Positions 28,523 to 38,240 of a stretch of DNA of 64,000 nt are shown one piece after another (positions within the stretch are counted from its first letter, which is position 1; each line of letters starts with the position of its first letter). Made by a program: the position numbers and the translations under genes. The DNA comes from Sphingobium sp. YR768 (GTDB lineage Bacteria; Pseudomonadota; Alphaproteobacteria; Sphingomonadales; Sphingomonadaceae): NCBI RefSeq assembly GCF_900111125.1, contig NZ_FOGE01000009.1, positions 113,748 to 177,747 of the forward strand, read 5' to 3'. The notes under the pieces were generated by a model. It did no database searches. It saw nothing but the letters and a program-made list of their open reading frames with translations, and was not told where the DNA came from.

Positions 28523-30307
28523 TCACCCCAGCAGCACCAGCGCGCTGCACACCGCCAGTCCGACCGCGATATTGATCGGCACCCCGATCCGCACGAAATC
28601 GGCGAAGCGATAATCTCCCGCCGCATAGACCAGCGCATTGGTCTGATAGCCGATCGGCGTCGCGAAACAGGCCGACGCCCCGATCATCAGCGCAATCACC
28701 AGCGGCCGGGCATCGACGTCCAGTTGATGCGCCAGCGCGATGGTGATCGGCGTCAGCAGCGCCGCCACCGCATTGTTGCTGAGCAATTCGGACAGCAGCA
28801 GCGCGGCGAAATAGACGATGAACACCAGGCTCCAGCCCGGCGCCACCTGCATCAGCGGCGTGATCCATCCGACCATCAGCGCCACGCTGCCCGCCTGCTC
28901 CAGCGCCAGCCCCACGGCCAGCATGGCGAAGATCAGGATCAGCGTATCCCCGTCGATCGCGCCCCACGCCTCCTCCGGGTCGATGCAGCGGGTGATCAGG
29001 ATCAGCCCAACGGCAATCACCGCCGCCAGCCCGATCCCCACCACGTCGAAGGCGGACAGCAGCACCGCCCCCGCCATGGCGGCGATGGCGATCCACGCCT
29101 TGCGCGGGCGAAAGGCGCGGGTGCGGCTGACATCGACACCGATCAGATGCGGATTATCCTTCAGCGCCCGCATCGCATCGTCCCCGCCCGCCACCAGCAG
29201 GCGGTCGGCGCCGCGGATGCGCGCATCCGCCAGATCGGGACCGGGCAGATGGCGGGCACGGTGAATGCCGATGATCCGCACCCGCAGCGCGTGGAGAAAG
29301 GGAATGTCCAGCAACCGCTCGCCGATCGACGGATGGCTGGGCGCGACCATCGCCTCCACCACCGTCCCTTCCTGCGCGCTGGTGCGCGAGTCGGCGGCGA
29401 CACCCAGGTCGAACCGCCCCGATTCGCGCAATGTCATGATCGCGGCGCCATCCGCCCGCACGATCAGCCGGTCGCCGGAATGCAGTTCCTCGCCCTCCAG
29501 ATCATGGCGCCGCACTTCGCCAGCGCGCTTGAGGCCCAGCAATTGCACCGACCGGCCGAACAGGCCCAGCGACCCGATCTCCCGCCCGATATCGTCGCTC
29601 TCCTGCGGCACCACCAGTTCGGTCAGATAATCCTGCACCGCCGTCCCGCCATCCTCCCCGGCGATGGAGGGCGGATCGCTGGGCAACAGGAAGGACAGGC
29701 AGAGCAGCGCCACGATCCCCGCGGCAGCCCCCGCCGCACCATAAAGGCTGATGTCGAAAATGCTGAAGCGCGGCAGCCCCTGTTCGGCCGCGATGCCCGC
29801 GACGACCAGATTGGTCGACGTGCCGACCAGCGTGAGACACCCGCCCAGCACCGCAACCACATTCATCGGGATCAGCAGCTTCTTGACCGGATAGCCGGTC
29901 GCCTGCGCCAGCTTGAACATGATCGGGATCAGCAGCACGACGACCGGCGTGTTGTTGAGGAAGGCCGACAGCGCCAGCGTGCCCAGCGTCACTTCCGCCA
30001 GGGCGATGCGGGGATGGCGCTCTGCTCGCGTCATGATGAGGTCCGCGATCCGGCCGATGACCCCGGTCCGGATCAGCGCGCCCGACAGGACGAACATCGC
30101 CCCCACCGTCAGCGGCGCGCTGTTGGAGAAGACCGAGAACATCGCCTTCTCGTCCAGCAGGCCCAGCACGCCATAGGCGCAGGCACCCACCACCGCGATG
30201 ACCGTCGGCGAATAGCGTTCGCGCACAAAGGCGACGAACATGCCCGCCAGGATGATCAGCCCGATTTCCGCGCGATAAATGCCCAGCAGCGCGGTGATGA
30301 AATGCAT
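28523..30307 (-). CDS. SLC13-family permease with RCK_C domains
   Basis: Inner-membrane transporter of the DASS/SLC13 group, 594 aa. Hydrophobic helices cover about 1-205 and 395-594, with the NTP motif FLNNTPVVVLLIP near residue 115 and SNNAVAALLTPI in the second half. Between them are two TrkA-C (RCK_C) cytoplasmic domains (about 220-375). In this subgroup substrates include sulfate, carboxylates and metals; the substrate cannot be read here. It may be co-transcribed with the PhzF gene 77 nt downstream. Confidence 0.9.
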   Translation of the reverse strand: MHFITALLGIYRAEIGLIILAGMFVAFVRERYSPTVIAVVGACAYGVLGLLDEKAMFSVFSNSAPLTVGAMFVLSGALIRTGVIGRIADLIMTRAERHPRIALAEVTLGTLALSAFLNNTPVVVLLIPIMFKLAQATGYPVKKLLIPMNVVAVLGGCLTLVGTSTNLVVAGIAAEQGLPRFSIFDISLYGAAGAAAGIVALLCLSFLLPSDPPSIAGEDGGTAVQDYLTELVVPQESDDIGREIGSLGLFGRSVQLLGLKRAGEVRRHDLEGEELHSGDRLIVRADGAAIMTLRESGRFDLGVAADSRTSAQEGTVVEAMVAPSHPSIGERLLDIPFLHALRVRIIGIHRARHLPGPDLADARIRGADRLLVAGGDDAMRALKDNPHLIGVDVSRTRAFRPRKAWIAIAAMAGAVLLSAFDVVGIGLAAVIAVGLILITRCIDPEEAWGAIDGDTLILIFAMLAVGLALEQAGSVALMVGWITPLMQVAPGWSLVFIVYFAALLLSELLSNNAVAALLTPITIALAHQLDVDARPLVIALMIGASACFATPIGYQTNALVYAAGDYRFADFVRIGVPINIAVGLAVCSALVLLG

Positions 30308-30364
30308 GTCCGGCCGTCCCCCTGAAAGATCGCGTGGTCGCGTGTCCTTACGAAGGGGAAACGA

Positions 30365-30398
30365 GACGGACCGGCCATGGTTGCATGACCGGTCCGTC
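30365..30398 (-). terminator. Likely terminator after aroC
   Basis: A 10-bp stem GACGGACCGG/CCGGTCCGTC with a 14-nt loop follows the aroC stop in the minus direction. The T-run is short (TCGTTT), so strength is uncertain. Confidence 0.6.
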
Positions 30399-30426
30399 CT
30401 GCCGATTTTATCGGTTGTTCAGCGCG

Positions 30427-31497
30427 TCATTCGCCGCATTGGGCGCGATGCAGCAGCTTCTGGTCCGCCAGCACCAGCGCCATCATCGCCTCTACCACCG
30501 GCACGCCGCGAATGCCGACGCAGGGGTCGTGCCGCCCCTTGGTGATGATGTCCGATGCTTCCCCGTCGCGCGTCACCGTCTCGACCGGGATCAGGATCGA
30601 GCTGGTCGGCTTGAAGGCGACACGGACCTTGACCGGCTGCCCGGTGGAAATGCCACCCGCAATGCCGCCGGCATGGTTGGCGAGGAAAACCGGACCATCG
30701 TTACCGGGGCGCATCGGATCGGCATTCTGTTCGCCGCGCAGGCGGGCGGCGGCGAAACCATCGCCAATCTCCACGCCCTTGACCGCGTTGATGCTCATCA
30801 TCGCGCTCGCCAGTTCGCTGTCCAGCTTGGCATAGAGCGGCGCGCCCCAGCCGGCCGGAACGCCTGACGCGACGCATTCCACGACCGCGCCGATCGAGGA
30901 GCCATCCTTGCGCGCGCCATCGACCAGCGCTTCCCAGCGCTGCGCCGCGACCGGATCGGGGCAGAAGAAAGGGTTCTGGCCGATCTGCGATGCATCGAAA
31001 TTGGCATAGTCGATCGCATCACCGCCAATCTCACTGACATAGGCGAAGATATCGACTTCGGGGATGACCGCACGGGCCACCGCGCCCGCCGCGACCCGGC
31101 TGGCGGTTTCCCGCGCCGAGGACCGCCCGCCGCCGCGATAGTCGCGGAAACCATATTTGGCGTCATAGGCATAGTCGGCATGGCCGGGGCGGTATGCCTT
31201 GGCGACCTCCGAATAATCCTTGGACCGCTGGTCGGTATTCTCGATCATCAGGCTGATCGGCGTGCCGGTGGTCTTGCCCTCGAACACGCCGGACAGGATG
31301 CGGACCTCGTCCGGCTCGCGCCGCTGGGTCGTGAATTTGGACGTGCCGGGCTTGCGCAGGTCCAGCCAGGGCTGAATGTCCGCCTCACTGAGGTCCAGCC
31401 CCGGAGGACAGCCATCCACCACCGCGCCGATGGCAGGACCATGGCTCTCGCCCCAGGTGGTGAAGCGGAAAACGCGACCGAAACTGTTGAAACTCAT
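30427..31497 (-). CDS. aroC: Chorismate synthase
   Basis: Last step of the shikimate pathway: removes phosphate from EPSP to give chorismate, using reduced FMN. The 356-aa chain begins [20 protein letters not shown], the family signature, and contains [30 protein letters not shown] near residues 100-130 and [21 protein letters not shown]. It overlaps DUF2442 by 4 nt and is the last gene of the rbn-fabI-DUF4160-DUF2442-aroC run. Confidence 0.97.
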   Translation of the reverse strand: MSFNSFGRVFRFTTWGESHGPAIGAVVDGCPPGLDLSEADIQPWLDLRKPGTSKFTTQRREPDEVRILSGVFEGKTTGTPISLMIENTDQRSKDYSEVAKAYRPGHADYAYDAKYGFRDYRGGGRSSARETASRVAAGAVARAVIPEVDIFAYVSEIGGDAIDYANFDASQIGQNPFFCPDPVAAQRWEALVDGARKDGSSIGAVVECVASGVPAGWGAPLYAKLDSELASAMMSINAVKGVEIGDGFAAARLRGEQNADPMRPGNDGPVFLANHAGGIAGGISTGQPVKVRVAFKPTSSILIPVETVTRDGEASDIITKGRHDPCVGIRGVPVVEAMMALVLADQKLLHRAQCGE

Positions 31498-31847
31498 TCT
31501 GCTGCTTCACTATCCCAATCGGAGCCGAAACGCTGCGCCATATAGCGTGCGCTGCCGAAACGGCCAGCCAGCAGTCCTTCGACCGTCAGGTCGGCATCCA
31601 GTTCTTCCCAATGCAGGCCGAAACCGGCGCCTGCAATCTCGACCTTTTCGAGCTGGTCCGCGCGCGCCCGTTCCAGCCCCTGCGCCAGCGTGGCGGGGAA
31701 GGAGAAGGTGGCGCCGCTGACCAGATCGATCACGACATACCCGCTGCCCCGATCATAGCGCGCGGCACGGGCGCGGGGCTTGATCGCCAGATCATGCTCG
31801 CCACGCCGCACGGCCTCTTCGAACTGGGACTGGGTCAGTTCACCCAT
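31494..31847 (-). CDS. DUF2442 domain protein
   Basis: 117-aa protein whose C-terminal 70 residues fit DUF2442 ([23 protein letters not shown], then [22 protein letters not shown]). DUF2442 genes often sit beside DUF4160 genes, as here, and the pair has been suggested to be toxin-antitoxin-like without firm proof. ATG 31847 lies inside the upstream DUF4160 gene (8-nt overlap); the stop overlaps aroC. No signal peptide is present. Confidence 0.85.
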   Translation of the reverse strand: MGELTQSQFEEAVRRGEHDLAIKPRARAARYDRGSGYVVIDLVSGATFSFPATLAQGLERARADQLEKVEIAGAGFGLHWEELDADLTVEGLLAGRFGSARYMAQRFGSDWDSEAAE

Positions 31848-32067
31848 GAATGTCGCGCCACCTTTCGAGCAGATAGTCCCGCTTTTCTCGCACAATATCG
31901 AGAGCGCGTCGACTCTCGCGCCGATCGGCCCCGACGATCCGCACGACCTCCGGCCGGAGAAGCGCGATCTTGGTTTCGCCGTCCCAGAACGCATGGACAT
32001 GGGGCGGTGGATGGTCGTCCGTGTAGATCAGGATCCGCAGACCGGCTTCACGCAGGACCGTCGGCAC
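31840..32067 (-). CDS. DUF4160 domain protein
   Basis: 75-aa protein of the DUF4160 family: LRILIYTDDHPPPHVHAFW near the start is the hallmark, with two conserved His. The start is GTG 32067, 4 nt after the fabI stop; no ATG is available. It is paired with DUF2442 downstream. It is unusual to find this accessory-type pair tightly inserted between two essential biosynthetic genes, where expression must follow fabI. Confidence 0.87.
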   Translation of the reverse strand: MPTVLREAGLRILIYTDDHPPPHVHAFWDGETKIALLRPEVVRIVGADRRESRRALDIVREKRDYLLERWRDIHG

Positions 32068-32071
32068 GCCC

Positions 32072-32878
32072 TCACTTATCCAGCGCGATATCCGGCGCGT
32101 CTTCGGCCTTCATGCCGATGACGTTGTAGCCCGCGTCGACATGATGGATTTCGCCGGTCACGCCCGATGCCAGATCCGACAACAGGTACAAGCCGGCGCC
32201 GCCCACATCCTCGATCGTCACATTGCGACGAAGCGGGGAATTCAGCTCGTTCCACTTCAGAATATAGCGGAAGTCGCCGATGCCACTGGCCGCCAGCGTC
32301 TTGATCGGGCCTGCGGAGATCGCGTTGACGCGGATATTTTCCGGGCCAAGGTCCATCGCCAGATATTTGACGCTGGTTTCCAATGCCGCCTTGGCGACGC
32401 CCATGACGTTATAGTGCGGGATGACCTTTTCCGCGCCATAATAGCTCAGCGTCAACAGGCTGCCGCCGTCCTTCATCAGCTTGCGCGCGCGCGCCGTGAC
32501 GGCGACGAAGCTGTAGACCGAGATGTTCATGGTCAGCAGGAAATTGTCGAGGCTGGTGTCGGCATAGAGGCCGCGCAGCTCATTCTTGTCGGAAAAACCG
32601 ATGGCGTGGACCACGAAGTCCAGCTTGCCCCAGCGCGCTTCGATCTCGGCAAAGGCGGCGTCCAGCTTGTCCATGTCGGACACGTCGCAATCGATCAGGA
32701 AGTCGGACCCGACCTGCTCCGCCAGCGGCCGGACGCGCTTGGCCAGCGCATCGCCCTGATAGGAGAAGGCGAGTTCCGCGCCCTGTGCGTGCAGTTGCTG
32801 GGCGATACCCCAAGCCAGCGACTTGTCATTCGCCAGCCCCATGATGAGCCCGCGCTTTCCTGCCATCAAGCCTGTCAT
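32072..32878 (-). CDS. fabI: Enoyl-[acyl-carrier-protein] reductase (NADH)
   Basis: Final reductive step of type II fatty acid elongation. The 268-aa product is a short-chain dehydrogenase with the FabI-specific nucleotide loop LIMGLANDKSLAWGIAQQL. The active-site Tyr156 and Lys163 in HYNVMGVAKAALE match the E. coli numbering. ATG 32878 overlaps the rbn stop by 4 nt. Upstream frame extensions lie inside rbn and were rejected. Confidence 0.97.
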   Translation of the reverse strand: MTGLMAGKRGLIMGLANDKSLAWGIAQQLHAQGAELAFSYQGDALAKRVRPLAEQVGSDFLIDCDVSDMDKLDAAFAEIEARWGKLDFVVHAIGFSDKNELRGLYADTSLDNFLLTMNISVYSFVAVTARARKLMKDGGSLLTLSYYGAEKVIPHYNVMGVAKAALETSVKYLAMDLGPENIRVNAISAGPIKTLAASGIGDFRYILKWNELNSPLRRNVTIEDVGGAGLYLLSDLASGVTGEIHHVDAGYNVIGMKAEDAPDIALDK

Positions 32879-33840
32879 AATCTTATTCCATTCCCTTCGT
32901 CCTGCGCGATCGGCTGCGCATCCTCTTCGGGGAATTCTGCCAGCGCCGCGTTCAATTCCGCGCCAATTACCACGCCAAGCCCCACGAGAAAGAAAAAAAT
33001 GAGGGTGATCATGACACCCGCCAGACTGCCATAGGTCCGGCCATAGCCGCCCAGCAGCGACAGCGTCGGCGGCAACAGCAATGTCGTGCCATACCACCAG
33101 AGCGACGTCGCCACCGCGCCGGGCCATTTGGGGAAGCGGCGCGGCTTGTAGGCGGTGGGCGTCAGCGCCACGAACAGCGACCAGAGCGCGACGCATAATA
33201 TGCCCATCGGCACCAGCTTGGCTGATGCAACCAGCCCGATCGCTTCATCGGCCCAGGGCAATATCTGGTGCAGAAACTGGTCGACGCCGGTGATCGCCAC
33301 CTGAAGCGAAAAGGCGAACATCACCAGAAAGACGCTGACCAGCGTGATGCCGATGGCGCCGAGCCGATAGCGCCAGAAAGGCTTAGTGCTCTTCGTGCCA
33401 TAGGCGCGGCGGAGGATGTCGCGGATCGTCTCGATCAGGCTGCCAACCGTCCACAGCCCAACCAGCCCGCCCAGCCAGAGCAGCGGCCCACTGCGCGCGG
33501 TCAGCACCTCGTTGATCGGCTGGCGCACCACATCGGCCACCCCGCGCGGCACGGTGGTGAGAAAGGCGTTGACCGCCTGCACCCCGTCTTCGGTCCGGCC
33601 GAAGATGCTCGCCACCGCCGCCGCGACGATGAAGAAGGGGAACAGCGTCATCAGCGATAGATAAGCGAGGTTCCCGGCATGGATGAAGCCGTCGCTATAG
33701 GTGCCGACCGCGACCCGCTTGGCCACTTCGAAGATATGGGAACCCGGCCGCACCCGGTCCATCTGCCGATGGAAATGCGCCCGCGCCTCCTGCGTCACCT
33801 GACGGCGCGATTCGGGCGAAAGGGGCGAGGGCATCGGCAT
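32875..33840 (-). CDS. YihY/BrkB family membrane protein
   Basis: Inner-membrane protein (321 aa from ATG 33840; 12 residues longer from 33876) of the YihY/BrkB family, once misnamed RNase BN. Six helices are predicted between about 40 and 295. Family motifs include NLAYLSLMTLFPFFIVAAAVAS and GTTLLLPPTLSLLGGYGRTYGSLAGVM. The C-terminal tail is acidic. Function is unknown. It heads the fabI-aroC run with a 4-nt overlap to fabI. Confidence 0.9.
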   Translation of the reverse strand: MPMPSPLSPESRRQVTQEARAHFHRQMDRVRPGSHIFEVAKRVAVGTYSDGFIHAGNLAYLSLMTLFPFFIVAAAVASIFGRTEDGVQAVNAFLTTVPRGVADVVRQPINEVLTARSGPLLWLGGLVGLWTVGSLIETIRDILRRAYGTKSTKPFWRYRLGAIGITLVSVFLVMFAFSLQVAITGVDQFLHQILPWADEAIGLVASAKLVPMGILCVALWSLFVALTPTAYKPRRFPKWPGAVATSLWWYGTTLLLPPTLSLLGGYGRTYGSLAGVMITLIFFFLVGLGVVIGAELNAALAEFPEEDAQPIAQDEGNGIRL

Positions 33841-33877
33841 GGGACCTAAACGCTTGCCGCCTGATATCGGAGCCACA

Positions 33878-33953
33878 GTGTTCCTACGAAAGCAGGAGCC
33901 CAGGATGCAGGGGCACCACGTTCGGCCCTGGGCTCCTGCCTTCGCAGGAGCAC
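33878..33953. repeat. Palindromic repeat, CTACGAAAGCAGGAGCCC family
   Basis: 27-bp arms (33878-33904 and 33927-33953) with one mismatch lie between the DnaJ-type gene stop and the start of the YihY/BrkB gene. Confidence 0.85.
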
Positions 33954-33973
33954 ATGTTGCGGTTGCGCGCGCA

Positions 33974-34903
33974 CTAAACCCCTAACGACGCACGTACCGC
34001 ACGCCCATCGGTCCAGCCTTCGACAAAGGCCTTCAGGGCCGGATCGTCGGCCGGCACGTCGATCTGGAGCGTGACCAACTGGTCGCCGCGCTGGCCATCC
34101 TTGCCGGTAAAGCCACGCCCACGCAGGCGCAGCGTCTTGCCCGACGCGGCGCCCGGCGTCACGCCCAGCATCACCGGACCATCGACCGTCGGCACCTTGA
34201 CCTTGCCGCCCTTCACCGCCTCATCGAGCGTGATCGGCAGGTCCAGCAGCACATTGTCCCCGTCCCGCTTGAAGAAGGGGTGCGGCTTCACTTCGATCGT
34301 GACGATCGCATCGCCCGCGCCGCCCGGCCCCGGCTGCCCCCGGCCGGAAAGGCGCATCTGCGTGCCCGTCTCCACGCCGGCCGGCAATTTCAGGTCGATC
34401 GTCTTGCCATCCTGCAAGGTGATGCGCTGCGGACTGAGCGTCGCGGCATCATTGAACTGCACGGCCAGTCGATAGGCGACATTCGCGCCCTTTTGCGGCG
34501 GCGCCTGCCGACCGAAACCGCCAAAGCCGCCGCCTCCGCCACCGCCCGCGCGACGACCAGCGCCACCGAACAGGCCTTCGAAAATATCGCCGAAATCCGC
34601 GCCGCCAGACTCGAAACCGCCGCCGTGCTGGCCCCGGAAGCCGCCGCCTCCACCGCCGCCAAAGCCGAAGGGCGAGGTCGGATTACCGTCGCCGTCAATC
34701 TCACCCCGGTCGAAGCGCGCCCGCTTGTCCTTGTCCGACAGCAAATCATAGGCATTGGTCGCGGCCGAGAATTTCTCCGCCGCCTGCGGATTATCCTTGT
34801 TCCGGTCGGGGTGCAGCTCTTTGGCCAGCTTGCGATAGGCGGACTTGATCTCCGCTTCGCTGGCGTTGCGGGCTATGCCCAGAGTGGAATAGGGGTCGGC
34901 CAT
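33974..34903 (-). CDS. DnaJ/CbpA-type co-chaperone
   Basis: Hsp40 protein of 309 aa that would stimulate DnaK. It has a J domain (about 1-70) with HPD at residues 31-33, a Gly/Phe-rich linker (about 78-130) and two DnaJ C-terminal beta domains (about 140-300). The four-Cys zinc finger of true DnaJ is absent, so this is a CbpA-like type II Hsp40. It is monocistronic with its own upstream region; no heat-shock promoter was recognised. Confidence 0.92.
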   Translation of the reverse strand: MADPYSTLGIARNASEAEIKSAYRKLAKELHPDRNKDNPQAAEKFSAATNAYDLLSDKDKRARFDRGEIDGDGNPTSPFGFGGGGGGGFRGQHGGGFESGGADFGDIFEGLFGGAGRRAGGGGGGGFGGFGRQAPPQKGANVAYRLAVQFNDAATLSPQRITLQDGKTIDLKLPAGVETGTQMRLSGRGQPGPGGAGDAIVTIEVKPHPFFKRDGDNVLLDLPITLDEAVKGGKVKVPTVDGPVMLGVTPGAASGKTLRLRGRGFTGKDGQRGDQLVTLQIDVPADDPALKAFVEGWTDGRAVRASLGV

Positions 34904-35053
34904 CGTCTACCTGTTGCAGAAAAGCATCACTTGTCGACTATGTGGACGATGCGCGGCCCACATTCAAGAAGAGGATGGCAAGAAGAGGATCGCGCACAGG
35001 ACGCAGGGCATCCCCTTATCGACACGCCTGCCCCCCTCTCCTAAGAAGCGGGC

Positions 35054-35629
35054 ATGACCGATCCCTTCGCCCTTTTCGACGAGTGGTATGCGCAGGCGCG
35101 CGACACCGAACTCAATGACAGCAACGCCATGGCGCTGGCGACCGCCGATGCGCGCGGCCGCCCGTCGGTGCGGATGGTGCTGCTCAAGGGCCATGGGCCG
35201 GACGGTTTTATCTTCTACACCAATTTCGAGGGGCGCAAGGCGGGCGAACTGCTGGCCAATCCCCATGCGGCGCTGCTGTTCCACTGGAAATCGCTGCGGC
35301 GACAGATACGGATCGAAGGGGCGGTCAGCCCGGTCGACGATGCGACCGCCGACAGCTATTTCGCCAGCCGCAGCCGCGACAGCCAGTTGGGCGCCTGGGC
35401 CTCCGACCAGTCCCGCCCGCTGCCCTCGCGCGATATATTCATGGACCGGTTCGATGCGGTCAGCACCCGCTTCGATGGCGGCCCGGTGCCCCGCCCGCCC
35501 CATTGGTCGGGCTTCCGCCTGACGCCCGAACGCATCGAATTTTGGCAGGATCGGGAGCATCGGCTGCATGAACGCCGCCTGTTCGAGCGATCCGCCGATG
35601 GCTGGAACGAAGGCCTCCTCTATCCCTGA
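35054..35629 (+). CDS. pdxH: Pyridoxamine/pyridoxine 5'-phosphate oxidase
   Basis: FMN enzyme that oxidises PNP and PMP to pyridoxal 5'-phosphate, completing the pathway that uses PdxJ. The 191-aa product has MALATADARGRPSVRMVLLKG, FIFYTNFEGRKAGEL and the C-terminal PERIEFWQDREHRLHERRLF, all PdxH signatures. It is divergent from the DnaJ-type gene by 150 bp. Confidence 0.97.
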   Translation: MTDPFALFDEWYAQARDTELNDSNAMALATADARGRPSVRMVLLKGHGPDGFIFYTNFEGRKAGELLANPHAALLFHWKSLRRQIRIEGAVSPVDDATADSYFASRSRDSQLGAWASDQSRPLPSRDIFMDRFDAVSTRFDGGPVPRPPHWSGFRLTPERIEFWQDREHRLHERRLFERSADGWNEGLLYP

Positions 35630-35810
35630 CATTTCCGCCCACGCCGGGCAGAACAGGAAAAATCGGGGGCGGAAAGACCATCCTGCTTCGTCTTTGTCCA
35701 TGCGGATGGGGTTGCGCGCCGATTGCGGGCCGCCTCTTCGCCTGTTAGGCGTCAGCCTGACAGACGTACAATAGGTGGGGGCTGCGCCCGCGCGGCCCAT
35801 GAGGAATTTG

Positions 35811-37142
35811 ATGCGAAACAGACTGACGGCCTTCATCCTGATCGGCATGGTCCTTGGGGTGATAACGGGCTTCGTGGCCAATCAGATCGTCGGCGGCGAC
35901 GCCACATTGGCGAAGGATGTGGCAGGCTATTTCCACCTGCTGGCCGACATTTTCCTCCACCTGATCAAGATGATCATCGCGCCGCTGGTCTTTTCCACGC
36001 TGGTCGCGGGCATTGCCCATATGGGCGACAGCGCGGCATTGGGCCGGATCGGCGGCCGTGCGCTCGCCTGGTTCATCATCGCCAGCCTGATTTCGCTGAC
36101 GCTGGGCCTGATCTTCGTCAACTTCTTCGAACCGGGCGCTGGCCTCAATCTCGTCCGTTCGGGCGTCGATTCGGGCGTCAGCACCGAAGCGCTCAACTTC
36201 CGCGACTTCATCCTCCATGTCTTCCCGACCTCCATGATCGGGGCAATGGCGGATAACCAGATCCTCCAGATCGTCGTCTTCTCGCTATTCGTCGGCGTCG
36301 CGCTGACCGCGATCGGGGAGAAGGGCAAGCCCATCGTCACCATGATCGAGGCGATGGTCGAGCTGATGCTGCAAGTGACCGGATATGTCATGCGCGTCGC
36401 CCCCTTCGCAGTGTTCGGCGCGCTGGCCTCCTCCGTCACGGTGCAGGGTCTGGGCGTGCTCAAAACCTATGGCGCGCTGGTCGGCGAATTCTACATCGCG
36501 CTTATCTGCCTGTGGGTGCTGCTCTTCTGCGCCGGGGCGATTTTCCTCGGCAAGCGGATGTTCAAGCTGATCCGCTATGTCCGCGAACCGATCCTGATCG
36601 CCTTCTCGACCGCTTCGTCCGAAGCCGCTTATCCCAAGATGCTGGAACAGCTCGACCGGTTCGGCATCCCGCGCCGAATCTACAGCTTCGTGCTGCCGCT
36701 GGGCTATTCGTTCAACCTCGACGGGTCGATGATGTATTCGACCTTCGCGACGATCTTCATCGCGCAGGCCTATGGCATCGATTTGCCGATCGCGACCCAG
36801 ATCACCATCCTGCTCGTCCTGATGGTCACGTCGAAGGGCATCGCCGCCGTTCCCCGCGCCTCGCTGGTCGTCGTCGCCGCGACGCTCGGCCAGTTCGACC
36901 TGCCGGTCGAAGGCATCGCCTTCATCCTGGCCGTCGATCATTTCATGGACATGGGCCGCACCGCGACCAACGTGCTGGGCAACGCCATCGCCACCTCGGT
37001 CATCACCAAATGGGAAGGCATGCTGGAGGTCGAGGAAGATATCGACGTGCCCCATCCCAAGGCCCCGGCCCACACCGCCGCCCATGGCCGCGCGGGACTG
37101 GAACTGGCGTCGGACATGGTGGACGACAGCCGCAAGGGATAA
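35811..37142 (+). CDS. Dicarboxylate/amino acid:cation symporter (SLC1/DAACS), first copy
   Basis: Secondary transporter with the GltP/DctA fold, 443 aa from ATG 35811, which has AGGAA 7 nt upstream. It contains the serine-rich re-entrant loop AFSTASSEAAYPKM near residue 270, the NLDGSMMYSTFATIFIAQ helix and the C-terminal DHFMDMGRTATNVLGNAIA substrate site. The substrate (glutamate, aspartate or C4-dicarboxylate) cannot be fixed. A diverged second copy lies at 38241. Transcription ends at the strong hairpin at 37165. Confidence 0.92.
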   Translation: MRNRLTAFILIGMVLGVITGFVANQIVGGDATLAKDVAGYFHLLADIFLHLIKMIIAPLVFSTLVAGIAHMGDSAALGRIGGRALAWFIIASLISLTLGLIFVNFFEPGAGLNLVRSGVDSGVSTEALNFRDFILHVFPTSMIGAMADNQILQIVVFSLFVGVALTAIGEKGKPIVTMIEAMVELMLQVTGYVMRVAPFAVFGALASSVTVQGLGVLKTYGALVGEFYIALICLWVLLFCAGAIFLGKRMFKLIRYVREPILIAFSTASSEAAYPKMLEQLDRFGIPRRIYSFVLPLGYSFNLDGSMMYSTFATIFIAQAYGIDLPIATQITILLVLMVTSKGIAAVPRASLVVVAATLGQFDLPVEGIAFILAVDHFMDMGRTATNVLGNAIATSVITKWEGMLEVEEDIDVPHPKAPAHTAAHGRAGLELASDMVDDSRKG

Positions 37143-37164
37143 GGTCCCGCCCTGCCTTCCAAAT

Positions 37165-37205
37165 GAAAAGCGCCTCCGGTTCCATCGACCGGAGGCGCTT
37201 TTCAT
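37165..37205. terminator. Bidirectional rho-independent terminator
   Basis: A 16-bp stem that includes GAAAAGCGCCTCCGG and its complement, with an 8- to 9-nt loop and A/T flanks on both sides. It lies between the convergent symporter and bestrophin genes. Confidence 0.93.
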
Positions 37206-37206
37206 G

Positions 37207-38091
37207 TCACCACAATACGCCGCGCACCGGCTTGATCGGTTCCGGCGCCGGATCGCCGATCGACTGGAGCAGGTCGATCTCGATCGTGCGGCACATGGCG
37301 GTCAGCGGCACGTCATGCACGCTGTCGGCAAAGGGATCGGTCAGGTCGTCGCCGATCCGCAGCACGGTCATGAACATGAAGCCCGCCACCGTCGAACCCA
37401 GCGGCGTCGCAAAGCCCAGCGATTCGACCAGCCCGATCGGCAGCAGGATGCAGAACAAATGGGTGAAGGCGGTCGGGATGAAGCGATATTGGAAGGGCAG
37501 CGGCGTGTTCTTGATCCGCTCCATGCCGCCCTGCGCATTGGCGATGTCGACCAGCACACGCTCCATCTGCGCCTGCTGGATGGTGTCGATCCAGCCCTCC
37601 CGACGGGCCAGATCGATCCGCCGCCCGGTGCTGTCCAGCAGGCCGTTCGCCGGATTGGTGCGGGCCAGCGCCTTGCCCTTGTCCTCGTCCCGCAGGAAGC
37701 CGGTCACATCCTCGCCGATCGGCTGACGACGCAGTTGACAGCGCAGCGCATTCACATAGGCGATCTGGCGCTTGACGATCTCCCGCTTCAGATCGCGCCC
37801 TTCCGGATCGGGCAGGAAATTGCGGGCGGCGCGCGACAGGCTGCGCGACGCATTGATCATCGCGCCCCACAATATCCGCCCTTCCCACCAGCGCTGGTAA
37901 CTGCTGTTCGACCGGAAGCCCAGGAACAGCGCCAGCGCCGAACCGAAGATGGTCAGCGGCAGCGATGGCGCCTTGAAAGGCAGCACATAATAAGTGACCG
38001 TCACGGCACAGTCCCAGACGAACAGTGCGGTCAGCGGCTTCCACACTTCGGAAGCGATCCGGCGCATACTGGGGACGGCATCGACGATCAT
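37207..38091 (-). CDS. Bestrophin family ion channel protein
   Basis: 294-aa member of the bestrophin (UPF0187) family of pentameric anion or cation channels. Diagnostic segments are LGFRSNSSYQRWWEGRILWG near residue 55-75 and VPLTAMCRTIEIDLLQSIG near the end; four hydrophobic segments are visible. ATG 38091 (MIVDAVPSM) was chosen; longer frames run into the next promoter region. It sits between two SLC1 transporter genes, convergent with the first and divergent from the second. Confidence 0.93.
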   Translation of the reverse strand: MIVDAVPSMRRIASEVWKPLTALFVWDCAVTVTYYVLPFKAPSLPLTIFGSALALFLGFRSNSSYQRWWEGRILWGAMINASRSLSRAARNFLPDPEGRDLKREIVKRQIAYVNALRCQLRRQPIGEDVTGFLRDEDKGKALARTNPANGLLDSTGRRIDLARREGWIDTIQQAQMERVLVDIANAQGGMERIKNTPLPFQYRFIPTAFTHLFCILLPIGLVESLGFATPLGSTVAGFMFMTVLRIGDDLTDPFADSVHDVPLTAMCRTIEIDLLQSIGDPAPEPIKPVRGVLW

Positions 38092-38240
38092 GCAAGACTC
38101 CTGATATTGAACCGGCGCAACGCCTAATGGCCCGGAAATGCTCCCTTGATGCCATAGCGAAACGAAACATTGCTGCGACTGCAACCTGCACAGTTGCGGG
38201 TCGTTGAACAACAATCGAGCAGGAGGCGGGCCAACAGGAG

